Shown here in pieces: positions 1 through 6,641 of a stretch of 26,567 bases of DNA (position 1 is the stretch's first letter; every line of letters starts with the position of its first letter). Both the position numbers and the translations under genes were made by a program. Source of the DNA: a virus; IMG/VR virus record IMGVR_UViG_3300046007_012202, positions 1-26,567 of that record; one strand, given 5' to 3'. The notes below the pieces were generated by a model. That model was not told the DNA's origin. It saw only the letters and a program-made list of their open reading frames with translations, and did not search any database.

Positions 1-906
1 AGTAGTTGTGAAACTATCTTCAAATTCAAAGTCTTCAGAAGCTGGTTTAGCTTGATTAGCACTTGGATAAGAAGCTGAAGATTTACCAGTTAAGAAATTA
101 GTAATTTCATTGATTTTAGCGTGTTGTTCGTCAGTTAAATGTTTCGGAGCAAAATCTTCAAGTTCATTAGTTCTATCTAGTAAAAACTCTTTTACTTTAC
201 CTTGAGCAGCTGGATCAATTTTACCATCTACAATTGGAGCGTTTTTGAAAACTGCTTTATCTTTAAAGTAAATTGGTAAAGAAGTAGCTTCTGGTTTGAA
301 CATACTCATTTTGTAATCTGGGTAAGTTTCGTCTCCAGTTTGAATTTCTTTAACAACTAATACGAAATCTTTACCAGCCGATAAATCAAATACGTTACAA
401 GGAACGCCAGAGATTTCACCATTTTTCTCAGCAGAGATTTTATCTTTAATAGTTTTACCGTATTGGAAGATTAAGATTTTACCAACTAATTCTGGTTGTT
501 GTTCGTCTTCAACTACTAAAACATAAGAATAGTATTTTTTAGAGTATTTCAATTGTTTTGATTTTTCAATCAAGATTGCATTTTTAGAGTTTTGCATTGT
601 GTAATACAAATCTGTTAAAGGACATTTCTCATTAAAGTTTTTAGGTGAATCAAACCATCCACTTAATTCTTTTTGATTTTTGATGTCCACATAGTGGCTT
701 ACTTTGTCGATAGCTGATTGTCCGATTTTACCTTCTTGAGTTAAGTTAGGTAAAAAACGAACCACACTTCGCCAGCCCCTTTTTTTGTCTTTACATTTTG
801 ATAGATCTACTCTGTAGATACCATCTGTGTTTGTTGTTTTTGCTTCATTTAGGAAGTCCATTTTGGAATCTAATCCACCATTAAATAGGTCGTCAAGTTC
901 ATTCAT
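1..906 (-). CDS. 32: gp32-like single-stranded DNA-binding protein (3' end beyond window)
   Basis: Open for 302 codons from the ATG at 906-904 to the left edge, so the C-terminus is missing. The protein would coat single-stranded DNA during replication, recombination and repair. The N-terminus (MNELDDLFNGGLDSK) leads into an OB-type core with 'VVRFLPN' near residue 45, matching 'VIRFLP' of T4 gp32, and then 'HYVDIKN', 'CPLTDLYY', 'YVLVVEDEQQPELVGKI', 'FQYGKTIKDKI' and 'FVLVVKEIQ' in the T4 order. The visible C-terminal part turns acidic (SEDFEFEDSF), like the gp32 tail that binds partner proteins. The T4 zinc site is His-Cys-Cys-Cys; here I see only one His and the first Cys of 'CPxC', so zinc binding is probably lost. 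The family call is confident; the tail length is unknown. Confidence 0.88.
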   Translation of the reverse strand, partial: MNELDDLFNGGLDSKMDFLNEAKTTNTDGIYRVDLSKCKDKKRGWRSVVRFLPNLTQEGKIGQSAIDKVSHYVDIKNQKELSGWFDSPKNFNEKCPLTDLYYTMQNSKNAILIEKSKQLKYSKKYYSYVLVVEDEQQPELVGKILIFQYGKTIKDKISAEKNGEISGVPCNVFDLSAGKDFVLVVKEIQTGDETYPDYKMSMFKPEATSLPIYFKDKAVFKNAPIVDGKIDPAAQGKVKEFLLDRTNELEDFAPKHLTDEQHAKINEITNFLTGKSSASYPSANQAKPASEDFEFEDSFTTT

Positions 907-930
907 AATTGCTTTTTATTGTTTTTCTAT

Positions 931-946
931 ATCGGTTTAACCCGAT
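931..946 (-). promoter_or_regulatory. Hairpin in the gp32 leader, possible autoregulatory operator
   Basis: On the minus strand ATCGG-GTTAAA-CCGAT forms a 5-bp stem ending 24 nt before the gp32 ATG. It is followed by an A-rich unstructured leader. T4 gene 32 mRNA is repressed by gp32, which nucleates at a folded element upstream of an unstructured AU-rich stretch. The geometry here is similar, but no pseudoknot partner for the loop was found. Inference only. Confidence 0.3.
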
Positions 947-987
947 TACTTATTATATGAAAAAGATTGAAAAAAGTTTATATTTTA

Positions 988-1215
988 TTAGGTTATTTTT
1001 AATTTTTTTTGTATAAAGTTTTGTTCAGCTACATACTCTGTATAAGCTATTGTTCTATCTAAATCCTCAGTTAAATAGTATGTAAAATTGATAGATTTAT
1101 CAATCTGTTCGGAAATATATGCATTAAGATATTCTTTTGCACTTCCTTTTATATAAGAATTATCTAAAAGAAACTTTATCTTCTCAACTCTAGTAAATAT
1201 TTTATAACCATCCAT
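988..1215 (-). CDS. Hypothetical 75-residue protein upstream of gp32
   Basis: I do not recognise this protein. It starts at ATG 1215-1213 (MDGYKIFTRVEKIKFLL) and is lysine-, tyrosine- and glutamate-rich with predicted helical character; there is no signal peptide or membrane segment. It lies on the gp32 strand 81 nt upstream of gp32 and just downstream of a terminator, so it probably begins the transcript that continues into gp32. Coding is supported by that position and by plausible amino-acid composition. Its short length keeps confidence moderate. Confidence 0.6.
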   Translation of the reverse strand: MDGYKIFTRVEKIKFLLDNSYIKGSAKEYLNAYISEQIDKSINFTYYLTEDLDRTIAYTEYVAEQNFIQKKLKIT

Positions 1216-1255
1216 ATCTTTTCATATAATTTTAAGTTATATTTACTAAAAAAGA

Positions 1256-1286
1256 AAAAGTCTAACATTTGTTAGACTTTATTTCT
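1256..1286 (-). terminator. Intrinsic terminator of the exonuclease transcript
   Basis: AAGTCTAACA (1258-1267) pairs with TGTTAGACTT (1270-1279) over a two-base gap. Read on the minus strand the stem is followed by a T-rich run (TTTTTCTTTTTT). It would end transcription coming from the exonuclease and the 27-residue gene before the 75-residue gene begins. Confidence 0.75.
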
Positions 1287-1363
1287 AAAACTTCATATCC
1301 AATATGAACTCATAACTAAGACCACTAGATACAACATATCATAATCTTTTGCCGGTTTAGTAC

Positions 1364-1447
1364 TTATTTTTTATACCAATCACTAGAAAAATACTTTTTC
1401 ATATTATCATCGTGTTCAGCCGCTTCGTTATACTTTCTTAATTTCAT
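1364..1447 (-). CDS. 27-residue MK-tagged peptide, translationally coupled to the exonuclease
   Basis: The ATG overlaps the stop of the exonuclease gene in the string TAATG, a typical coupling arrangement. The product begins MKLRKYNEAAEHDDN and ends DWYKK before TAA at 1366-1364. Its N-terminus (MKxxKxNEA) matches the starts of the proteins at 2218, 12576, 16755 and 17323, which argues that it is a real gene. The length is close to that of the tag plus a short tail, so it may be a minimal capsid-targeted peptide or the remnant of a longer tagged protein. Function unknown. Confidence 0.5.
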   Translation of the reverse strand: MKLRKYNEAAEHDDNMKKYFSSDWYKK

Positions 1448-2214
1448 TACTTTGTTCTAATACTTTTTATCCTCTCGGTTTGATATCTAGATATATCTAC
1501 ATTTCTATTTTCGTCTAATAAAACAACAATTTTTTGATACATTTCTATCGTAATACGACAATCCGTTAATGCATCATGATAACCAGACATATTTATTCCA
1601 AGTGCCGGTCCAACTTTACTCATTGAAGATGAGATTAAACCGTTATCTCTCGTAGAAGTTCCAATACCATCTACCATTTTTTGATAAGTTAAATCAGTTT
1701 CTGCTAACTTTTGAATAAGAGGTAAGAAATATAGTTGAATCAGCATTTTCGTGTCTAAGACTTCATTATTTATTTTATGACCATATCTACCAGATAACAT
1801 TTGCATGTCAAATCCCGCGTTCTGTGCAACTAATAAACAAGGTGAGAACTCATTTATCCAATCAAAAAACTCATCTACGATTTGTTTCTCGCCTTTATAT
1901 TTATATGAACCAGAACCATAATGATTAAAACTTAGTATTCTTCTGTTTCCACCATCTGGTTGATTATACCTTGTCTTTAATTCAGAAGTTAGTTTGATTT
2001 TATCATCAAAAGAACTAATCTCATCAAATGTATTAGAACTAAAATTATATTTAGTTACCAGTGCAGATACTTGAGTTAGTTGTTCGTGTTTTGGTCCTAA
2101 TAGGCCGGTAGTTTCGGTGTCCAAAAATAACCAAGGCAGATTAGACTTACTTTTAAGAAAGTTTAACATTTCTGGTATTGTTTTATACCACATCTTATTT
2201 TCTTTTAGCAACAT
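1447..2214 (-). CDS. DEDDh 3'-5' exonuclease (DnaQ/RNase T fold)
   Basis: All three exonuclease motifs are present: ExoI 'LDTETTG' (D32, E34), ExoII 'QNAGFD' (D136) and ExoIII 'YHDALTDCR' (H213, D218). The H-x(4)-D spacing marks the DEDDh type. At 255 residues it is a stand-alone nuclease, with no polymerase or BRCT part. It could trim DNA or RNA 3' ends, acting in proofreading, repair or host nucleic-acid turnover; the substrate cannot be told from sequence. The start used is MLLKENKMWYK, 3 nt after the stop of the upstream tagged gene; an in-frame ATG seven codons later (MWYKTIPEM) is equally possible. It sits in a minus-strand run behind nrdB. Confidence 0.85.
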   Translation of the reverse strand: MLLKENKMWYKTIPEMLNFLKSKSNLPWLFLDTETTGLLGPKHEQLTQVSALVTKYNFSSNTFDEISSFDDKIKLTSELKTRYNQPDGGNRRILSFNHYGSGSYKYKGEKQIVDEFFDWINEFSPCLLVAQNAGFDMQMLSGRYGHKINNEVLDTKMLIQLYFLPLIQKLAETDLTYQKMVDGIGTSTRDNGLISSSMSKVGPALGINMSGYHDALTDCRITIEMYQKIVVLLDENRNVDISRYQTERIKSIRTK

Positions 2215-2217
2215 CTT

Positions 2218-2553
2218 TTACTTCTTTACTTTACCTTGTTTCTTTTCATAATCTAAATCAAAATTAACTTTTGGTTTAGGCTCTGGTGCAAAAGGACCGA
2301 TTAAATGTTTTAAATTCCAAGAAGGAACAAATTTCTTATTGTGTTTTTCGAAATCTTCATAAGATTCTATACCAGTATCAATAGGATTTTTAATATAATC
2401 TATATTAGCACCTTGTTTATTCATATCAGAAATTCTGTTACCAATGTCAGTACTTGCAGACATTTTCATAACTTTTTTTAGCTGATCTACTGATTGTTGT
2501 CTAGGAAGTGCTTCATTCACTTCATCAAACTCATTAAATTTTAATATTTTCAT
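2218..2553 (-). CDS. MK-tagged small protein, candidate internal head protein
   Basis: The family is not recognised. The protein has 111 residues, begins MKILKFNEFDEVNEALPRQQ and is lysine- and acid-rich with no membrane segment. The first 10-15 residues resemble the T4 capsid-targeting peptide of internal proteins (MKTYQEFIAEA), which is cut after a Glu by the prohead protease gp21. Four other proteins in this window start the same way. A TTTTAATATATAA element lies 4 nt before the ATG, and the downstream exonuclease starts 3 nt after the stop. Packaging into the head is an inference; an alternative is that the tag is a helical protein-interaction motif unrelated to the capsid. Confidence 0.7.
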   Translation of the reverse strand: MKILKFNEFDEVNEALPRQQSVDQLKKVMKMSASTDIGNRISDMNKQGANIDYIKNPIDTGIESYEDFEKHNKKFVPSWNLKHLIGPFAPEPKPKVNFDLDYEKKQGKVKK

Positions 2554-2557
2554 AGAG

Positions 2558-2570
2558 TTATATATTAAAA
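2558..2570 (-). promoter_or_regulatory. TTTTAATATATAA element before the 2218-2553 gene
   Basis: An exact TTTTAATATATAA on the minus strand followed by CTCT and ATG. The same 13-mer occurs at 12978-12990 and 3722-3734, and close variants at 6591, 15969, 16731 and 17602. It could be a phage late or middle promoter -10 element (compare T4 late TATAAATA), giving an almost leaderless mRNA, or an AU-rich translation-start element. Confidence 0.45.
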
Positions 2571-2581
2571 TCTATAACTAA

Positions 2582-2606
2582 AAAACCCACTCGAAAGTGG
2601 GTTGTT
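2582..2606 (-). terminator. Intrinsic terminator after nrdB
   Basis: AACCCACT (2584-2591) pairs with AGTGGGTT (2596-2603) over the tetraloop CGAA. Read on the minus strand it is followed by TTTTTTAG. It begins a few nucleotides after the nrdB stop at 2608-2610, separating nrdB from the tagged gene, which has its own upstream element. Confidence 0.85.
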
Positions 2607-2607
2607 T

Positions 2608-3570
2608 TTAGAAATCTTCGTTAAGATTATCAAAGTCAATTACTTTATCAGAAACTTTTTGATAATCACCATTTCTTTTCTCAAAGAAGTTTACTTTACC
2701 TTGTAAAGACAACATTTCCATAAAGTCAAAAGGATTTTCAGAATTGTAAACTTTAGAACAACCTAATTCAACCAACCAGAAGTCAGCAACGAACTCGATA
2801 TATTGTGACATAAGTTTTTCATTCATTCCAATTAAAGATACTGGTAAAGATTCAGAAATAAATTCTTTTTCAATTTCAACCGCATCACAGATAATTTCTT
2901 TGATTCTTTCTTCTGTTACTTTGTTTTGAATATACTTATTATGTAATAAACAAGCAAATTGACAATGTAAAGCTTCGTCTCTTGAGATTAACTCATTAGA
3001 GAAAGATAATCCTGGCATTAATCCTCTTTTCTTTAACCAGAAAATTGCACAGAATGATCCAGAGAAGAATATACCTTCAACTGCTGCAAATGCTATCAAT
3101 CTTTCTGCAAATGATTCAGAATCAATCCATTTTAAAGCCCATTGAGCTTTCTTTTGAACTGAAGGAACTGTATCAATTGCATTAAACAAACGATTTTTTT
3201 CTTCATCATCTTTAATATAAGTATCAATTAGTAATGAATAAGTTTCAGAGTGTACATTCTCCATTGCGATTTGAAAACCATAAAATGATTTAGCTTCTGG
3301 GTATTGTACTTCTTTTAAGAAGTTTTCTGCTAAGTTTTCATTTACGATACCATCGGATGCCGCAAAGAAAGCTAATACATTTTTAATGTAATGTCTCTCA
3401 TTATCATTTAATTTCTCTTCCCAGTCTGTAGTGTCTTGAGATAAGTCAATCTCTTCGCTGGTCCAAAATGAATGTTCCTCGGTTTTATACATTTCCCAAA
3501 TATCGTGATATTTCAGAGGGAAGATTACGAATCTACTAGGATTTTCGGTCAATATGTGTTCTTTTTCCAT
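2608..3570 (-). CDS. nrdB: Class I ribonucleotide reductase, small (radical) subunit
   Basis: Converts ribonucleotides to deoxyribonucleotides together with an R1 subunit (not in this window). The 320 residues carry the full R2 metal site: D73 (ASDGIVNEN), E104 and H107 (MENVHSE), E165 (FAAVEGIFF), E199 and H202 (SRDEALH), plus the tyrosyl-radical Y111 (HSETYSLL). The spacing and wording ('[14 protein letters not shown]', '[19 protein letters not shown]') match the eukaryotic/viral R2 branch closely. The C-terminus FDNLNEDF fits the R1-docking tail. The gene has its own terminator and a roughly 150-nt leader containing two hairpins behind a TTTTAATATATAA element, so it may be expressed separately and regulated in the leader. 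Confidence 0.96.
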   Translation of the reverse strand: MEKEHILTENPSRFVIFPLKYHDIWEMYKTEEHSFWTSEEIDLSQDTTDWEEKLNDNERHYIKNVLAFFAASDGIVNENLAENFLKEVQYPEAKSFYGFQIAMENVHSETYSLLIDTYIKDDEEKNRLFNAIDTVPSVQKKAQWALKWIDSESFAERLIAFAAVEGIFFSGSFCAIFWLKKRGLMPGLSFSNELISRDEALHCQFACLLHNKYIQNKVTEERIKEIICDAVEIEKEFISESLPVSLIGMNEKLMSQYIEFVADFWLVELGCSKVYNSENPFDFMEMLSLQGKVNFFEKRNGDYQKVSDKVIDFDNLNEDF

Positions 3571-3632
3571 GTTTATGTTATTTTTATTTGTTTGTTTTAT
3601 ATACTATTTTTTCATTAAGTTGTTTATAAAGT

Positions 3633-3663
3633 GAAAACACCAAGGAGCGAATTTGGTGTTTTC
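3633..3663. other. Strong 11-bp hairpin in the nrdB leader (terminator-like)
   Basis: GAAAACACCAA (3633-3643) pairs perfectly with TTGGTGTTTTC (3653-3663) around a 9-nt loop. The stem carries its own A and T runs, so it looks like an intrinsic terminator in either direction. No gene ends beside it: nrdB starts at 3570 on the minus strand and the next plus gene starts at 3817. On an nrdB transcript it would lie about 60 nt before the ATG, as an attenuator, or it would end a short RNA started at about 3718. Confidence 0.55.
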
Positions 3664-3667
3664 TTTT

Positions 3668-3719
3668 ATAGCCTAAACTATACCGGTCCTAAGAGTGGGT
3701 TCAATGACCCCCGGTTATA
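3668..3719 (-). other. Second structured element upstream of nrdB (possible RNA regulator)
   Basis: Nested pairings can be drawn: ACCGG with CCGGT, an inner GGGT-TCAATG-ACCC hairpin, and an alternative outer 7-bp stem TATAGCC with GGTTATA including one G-T wobble. The alternatives could switch. It is clearly more GC-rich than its flanks. The 52-nt span is too short for a tRNA, although the inner loop looks T-arm-like. It starts right after the TTTTAATATATAA element at 3722-3734 read on the minus strand, so it would form the 5' end of the nrdB leader or of a small RNA. Confidence 0.4.
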
Positions 3720-3721
3720 AA

Positions 3722-3734
3722 TTATATATTAAAA
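3722..3734 (-). promoter_or_regulatory. TTTTAATATATAA element upstream of nrdB
   Basis: Exact copy of the 13-mer found before two MK-tagged genes, here about 150 nt before the nrdB ATG. If it is a promoter, both intergenic hairpins are transcribed as the nrdB leader. Confidence 0.4.
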
Positions 3735-3816
3735 ATTAGTACCTTGTTTAAAACTTTTTACCTAAAAATGATAAAACATGAGTAAATAATTTATTGTCTA
3801 ATTAAAAACCAAAACA

Positions 3817-4122
3817 ATGGTAAAACACGAAATTAAAGTAGAGTTTTCTGACTCTACTACAATCCAAACACTTATCGAGAAATCTTACTTTGAAGAAGGA
3901 TTTAAAGGAAAAATCTTAGGTAAGAAAAACTTCCTAACAATTGACGAGAGTGATGAAATCAATCACACAATTTTTAAAGGACTTAACAACGCAACAGTTA
4001 AGATCACTAATGAAATCATTGATGGTTCAATGAGATTCTTAGTTGATGAAACACAAGGTGAAGTAAGACTTTATCCTATCTCAATCTACTGTGTTAAAGA
4101 AGAAAAATATACCTTTTACTAA
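3817..4122 (+). CDS. Hypothetical 101-residue protein before the GMPR/IMPDH-like gene
   Basis: Not recognised. It begins MVKHEIKVEFSDSTTIQ, is rich in alternating hydrophobic and charged residues and probably forms a small beta-rich fold; there is no signal peptide or membrane segment. The stop TAA is followed directly by the ATG of the next gene, so the two are almost certainly one operon and may act together. The 246-nt region before it holds the nrdB leader hairpins; I could not find a convincing TAnnTTTG promoter for it. Confidence 0.7.
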   Translation: MVKHEIKVEFSDSTTIQTLIEKSYFEEGFKGKILGKKNFLTIDESDEINHTIFKGLNNATVKITNEIIDGSMRFLVDETQGEVRLYPISIYCVKEEKYTFY

Positions 4123-5142
4123 ATGAAAAAATTTGATTGGAATGACATCACAATAATACCAGATACTCTGAGTACTATTGCTTCTCGTAGTGAGATAAAT
4201 CCATTACAAAATGGAAAACTTCCTATCTTTACCGCACCAATGGATATGGTTATTGATGAAAATAACATATCCGAATTTGAATTAAACAATGTAAACGTTT
4301 GTTTACCGAGAAATGTTAAATTCGATAGTTTAAAGAATGATAATTACTTCTATTCTTACGGACTTGATGAAATTATTGAGTTATTCGAGTCTGATAAAGA
4401 GCTACCTAAAAAAGTGCTAATTGACGTGGCTAACGGCCATATGCTAAAACTTTGGGAAATCTCTAAGAGAATAAAAGAGAAATACGGTAATAACATTGAA
4501 CTAATGGTTGGTAATATTGCTAATCCAGAAACTTACAGAAAGTATTGTGAGATTGGTGTTGATTGGATCAGGTGTGGCATTGGTGGAGGATCTGCCTGTA
4601 CTACATCAGCAAATGTTTCAATACATTTTCCAATGGCATCATTAGTAAATGAGTGTTATGAAATATCTAAAGAGTTTGATAATCCTACTAAAATCTTGGC
4701 AGATGGTGGATTTAGAAGCTTCTCTGATATAATTAAAGCATTAGCACTTGGTGCTCATGCTTGTATGTTAGGTGGAATATTCAACAAATGTTTAGAAAGT
4801 TGTTCTGATAACTTCTTAAAAGATTCTGTTGGTATATTTCATTTAATAGATGAAGAACGTGCAATCGCTAATTTTAATAGTGGTATAGATGTTTGGAAGT
4901 ATTATAGAGGAATGTCAACAAAAGAAGTTCAGAAGTCTTGGAATAGGAAAGAACTTAAAACCGGTGAAGGTATTTCTAAATACAATAAAGTAGAATACAC
5001 TTTATCTGGATGGAGAGAAAACTTTACTGATTATTTAAGATCCGCAATGTCTTATTCTAATAGTAGAACTTTAGAAGAGTTTATTGGTCAAGCTAACTGG
5101 GTTAAAATATCACAGAATTCTTTTGATAGATTTAACAAGTAA
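4123..5142 (+). CDS. IMP dehydrogenase/GMP reductase family enzyme without CBS domains
   Basis: A 339-residue TIM-barrel enzyme of guanine nucleotide metabolism. Family marks in order are 'FDWNDITIIP' at the N-terminus, 'PIFTAPMDMV' (34-43), the catalytic loop 'CGIGGGSACTTS' with the thioimidate Cys at residue 159, the phosphate-binding 'ADGGFRSFSDIIKALALGA' and 'MLGGIF', then 'YYRGMSTKE'. Length and the absence of a Bateman (CBS) insert favour GMP reductase (about 346 residues, GMP to IMP) over standard IMPDH. 'CTTS' replaces the usual 'CTTR', and the 'FYGMSSE'-like segment matches GMPR. The direction of the reaction is therefore not settled. It follows the 101-residue gene without a gap and ends at a shared terminator. 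Confidence 0.85.
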   Translation: MKKFDWNDITIIPDTLSTIASRSEINPLQNGKLPIFTAPMDMVIDENNISEFELNNVNVCLPRNVKFDSLKNDNYFYSYGLDEIIELFESDKELPKKVLIDVANGHMLKLWEISKRIKEKYGNNIELMVGNIANPETYRKYCEIGVDWIRCGIGGGSACTTSANVSIHFPMASLVNECYEISKEFDNPTKILADGGFRSFSDIIKALALGAHACMLGGIFNKCLESCSDNFLKDSVGIFHLIDEERAIANFNSGIDVWKYYRGMSTKEVQKSWNRKELKTGEGISKYNKVEYTLSGWRENFTDYLRSAMSYSNSRTLEEFIGQANWVKISQNSFDRFNK

Positions 5143-5145
5143 AAG

Positions 5146-5172
5146 AAAACCACTCAAATGAGTGGTTTTTTT
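5146..5172. terminator. Bidirectional terminator between the GMPR/IMPDH-like and ferritin genes
   Basis: AAAACCACTC (5146-5155) pairs with GAGTGGTTTT (5160-5169) over AAAT, followed by T's on the plus strand and preceded by A's. It serves the convergent genes on both sides. Confidence 0.88.
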
Positions 5173-5173
5173 A

Positions 5174-5716
5174 TTAGAAGTATGTTTGTTCAAAATAAAG
5201 AACTTCAAACTTATTCTCGTGATTTACTAATGTTATAGCATTTAATAAATCTGAATATTCTGCAACTGCATCATTTTGAATATTAACATAACTTTGAATA
5301 AAATTAAATGTTGCAGGATGAGTATTAAGAGATAATTTTTGAGCATCTGAATATTTTCCAAAAAGACCAAATTCCATTTCATATGCTAGTCCAACAATCT
5401 CAACTAAACCATTGAAATTTTTTGTAGTTGGTGCTTGTGTGATAACTGGAAGTAAATTCCATTGAGTTAAATAATCTTGAAGACCTTTGGCATGTTCTAA
5501 TTCTGAACTAGCTTCAGCTTCAAAAAAAGAAGCCGCTTTTTTATAATTCATATTCTTAAACCAATTTGCAGCATTTCTATAGAAATAATGTGCGGCATAC
5601 TCATCACCAATTCTATCATTTAACAATTCTTCGATAACCTCAGAAAAAAAAGTAAAAAAAAATGGAAATAAAAAAGTTTGGAACTCAGCCAGAAATTCAA
5701 CCAGAAGTTGAAACAC
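5174..5716 (-). CDS. Ferritin-like iron-storage protein with an abnormal 5' end
   Basis: The four-helix ferritin core is clear: 'DEYAAHYFYRNAANWF' (helix A, first Glu ligand), 'EAEASSELEHAKGLQDYL' (helix B, E-x-x-H ligands), 'YEMEFGLFGKY' (helix C Glu) and 'FNFIQSYVNIQ' (helix D, with the conserved Gln but Ile for the usual adjacent Glu). It reads like bacterial non-haem FtnA and would oxidise and store ferrous iron in the cytoplasm. The start is a problem. The core begins at about 'SEVIEELLNDRI', but upstream in frame there is only a Phe-rich stretch over two T runs, with no ATG; the first in-frame starts are GTG 5716 (used here) and TTG 5626. A plausible plus-strand ORF occupies the same bases. 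The gene may be truncated, fused or misassembled. Confidence 0.72.
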   Translation of the reverse strand: MFQLLVEFLAEFQTFLFPFFFTFFSEVIEELLNDRIGDEYAAHYFYRNAANWFKNMNYKKAASFFEAEASSELEHAKGLQDYLTQWNLLPVITQAPTTKNFNGLVEIVGLAYEMEFGLFGKYSDAQKLSLNTHPATFNFIQSYVNIQNDAVAEYSDLLNAITLVNHENKFEVLYFEQTYF

Positions 5717-5781
5717 AAATGGAAGGTGGTATAGTTAAGCATAATGTTCTTCCTGATCTATATATAAATTTTACAAAATAA
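5662..5781 (+). CDS. Possible 39-residue protein antisense to the ferritin 5' region
   Basis: Plus-strand ORF starting MEIKKFGTQPEIQPEVETQM and ending YINFTK, with A- and purine-rich codons like real genes here, whereas the minus reading of the same DNA is Phe-rich junk. It is directly preceded by a stop and A runs, and ends before the minus-strand gene at 5790. It has no recognised family. It may be a real small gene inserted in front of the ferritin, or the inverted end of another gene. Evidence is composition and position only. Confidence 0.35.
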   Translation: MEIKKFGTQPEIQPEVETQMEGGIVKHNVLPDLYINFTK

Positions 5782-5789
5782 ATTCTCTA

Positions 5790-6569
5790 CTAGCGTTTAA
5801 CCATTATAAACCAAGAACTATTACTTTGTGCCTTGATTTCTTCTTCAACTTCTTTATATTCTGCCTGACCTTGTGTAATTAAGTTAGCATGATTTATCTT
5901 AACACCACCGGGTAATGAAAAGTCGTACATTCCTAACATATTTCCTAATTGAACTTTAGTCCAACCAACAACATACTTATAGAATAAATCATCTTTAAAT
6001 AAGTTTTCTTGTGGAATGTTAGCATAAGCTTCCATAATAACATCATAATTGACTTTTGTTAAGATATGAAGTCTATGGTTAAGTTGATTAAATGAATACT
6101 TTAAAGTGTATTTATTTAGCTGGTTCAACATATCTGACATCGAATCTAACATTGTTTTGTAAACTCCTAACTCTCCAATTGTTGTAACATAAGAAGATAA
6201 GTAAGGTTGATTAGTAACCCCTAAGTTTACTGATAAGTTTGGTGTATTAATACCTAATTGAAATAAAGATTGTCCTCTAACTTCATATAAATAAACAACT
6301 GATTGTATTTCACAAGGAACGGTTACGTAATTATATTTAGTAAACTCTTCAGTAGTAAATGCTTCTTTTTTAACAAGAAAATACATTTTTTGTACGGCAT
6401 ACTGATACCATCTATAAAAGTAAGGAAGTGCTCTAGATTCAATTATTTGACGTATATTTGCATCGGGCATTGTTTTAGGTAAAGCACAAGATACACTTAT
6501 TTCTGTTTGAATTGAGTCTATAAATTCTTCTATTGTTAAACCACCTTGAAAAGGAATATAATCTGCCAT
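5790..6569 (-). CDS. Probable virion structural protein (unknown)
   Basis: 259 residues, soluble, with no signal peptide or transmembrane segment. Distinctive parts are an N-terminal stretch with 'SCALPKTMPDANIRQII', an aromatic-rich helix 'PYFYRWYQYAVQKMYF', a central Asn/Leu/Tyr-rich region, and a C-terminus 'LPGGVKINHANL' followed by an acidic helix and 'SNSSWFIMVKR'. I recall similar arrangements in tail, neck or head-completion proteins of large T4-like phages, but I cannot name the family, so the role is an inference. A TTTTAATATATA element lies 21 nt before its ATG, inside the spacer of the divergent host-type promoter for the 6642 gene, which suggests timed expression from a shared control region. 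Confidence 0.5.
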   Translation of the reverse strand: MADYIPFQGGLTIEEFIDSIQTEISVSCALPKTMPDANIRQIIESRALPYFYRWYQYAVQKMYFLVKKEAFTTEEFTKYNYVTVPCEIQSVVYLYEVRGQSLFQLGINTPNLSVNLGVTNQPYLSSYVTTIGELGVYKTMLDSMSDMLNQLNKYTLKYSFNQLNHRLHILTKVNYDVIMEAYANIPQENLFKDDLFYKYVVGWTKVQLGNMLGMYDFSLPGGVKINHANLITQGQAEYKEVEEEIKAQSNSSWFIMVKR

Positions 6570-6587
6570 AAAAATTCTTAATATTTA

Positions 6588-6618
6588 TTGTATATATTAA
6601 AATTTTATATTATCTTTG
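6588..6618 (+). promoter_or_regulatory. Bacteroidota-type promoter of the 55-residue gene
   Basis: TTG (6588-6590), a 20-bp spacer, then TATCTTTG (6611-6618), fitting the Bacteroidota primary-sigma consensus TTG-N19-21-TAnnTTTG. The ATG at 6642 follows 23 nt later. Confidence 0.75.
6591..6602 (-). promoter_or_regulatory. TTTTAATATATA element before the 5790-6569 gene
   Basis: Minus-strand TTTTAATATATA 21 nt before the ATG at 6569. It lies within the spacer of the opposing TAnnTTTG promoter, so use of one could exclude use of the other. Confidence 0.4.
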
Positions 6619-6641
6619 TATCACTAAAAAAGATAGAAACT

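Noticed and set aside
3668-3719. tRNA gene suggested by a 7-bp acceptor-like stem and a TTCAATG loop
   Set aside because: The span is about 52 nt with no room for D and anticodon arms, and the loop does not close with the required G53-C61 pair. Kept only as an unexplained structure.
6588-6641. Upstream extension of the 55-residue basic protein
   Set aside because: The extension would start inside the promoter, before the expected transcript start.
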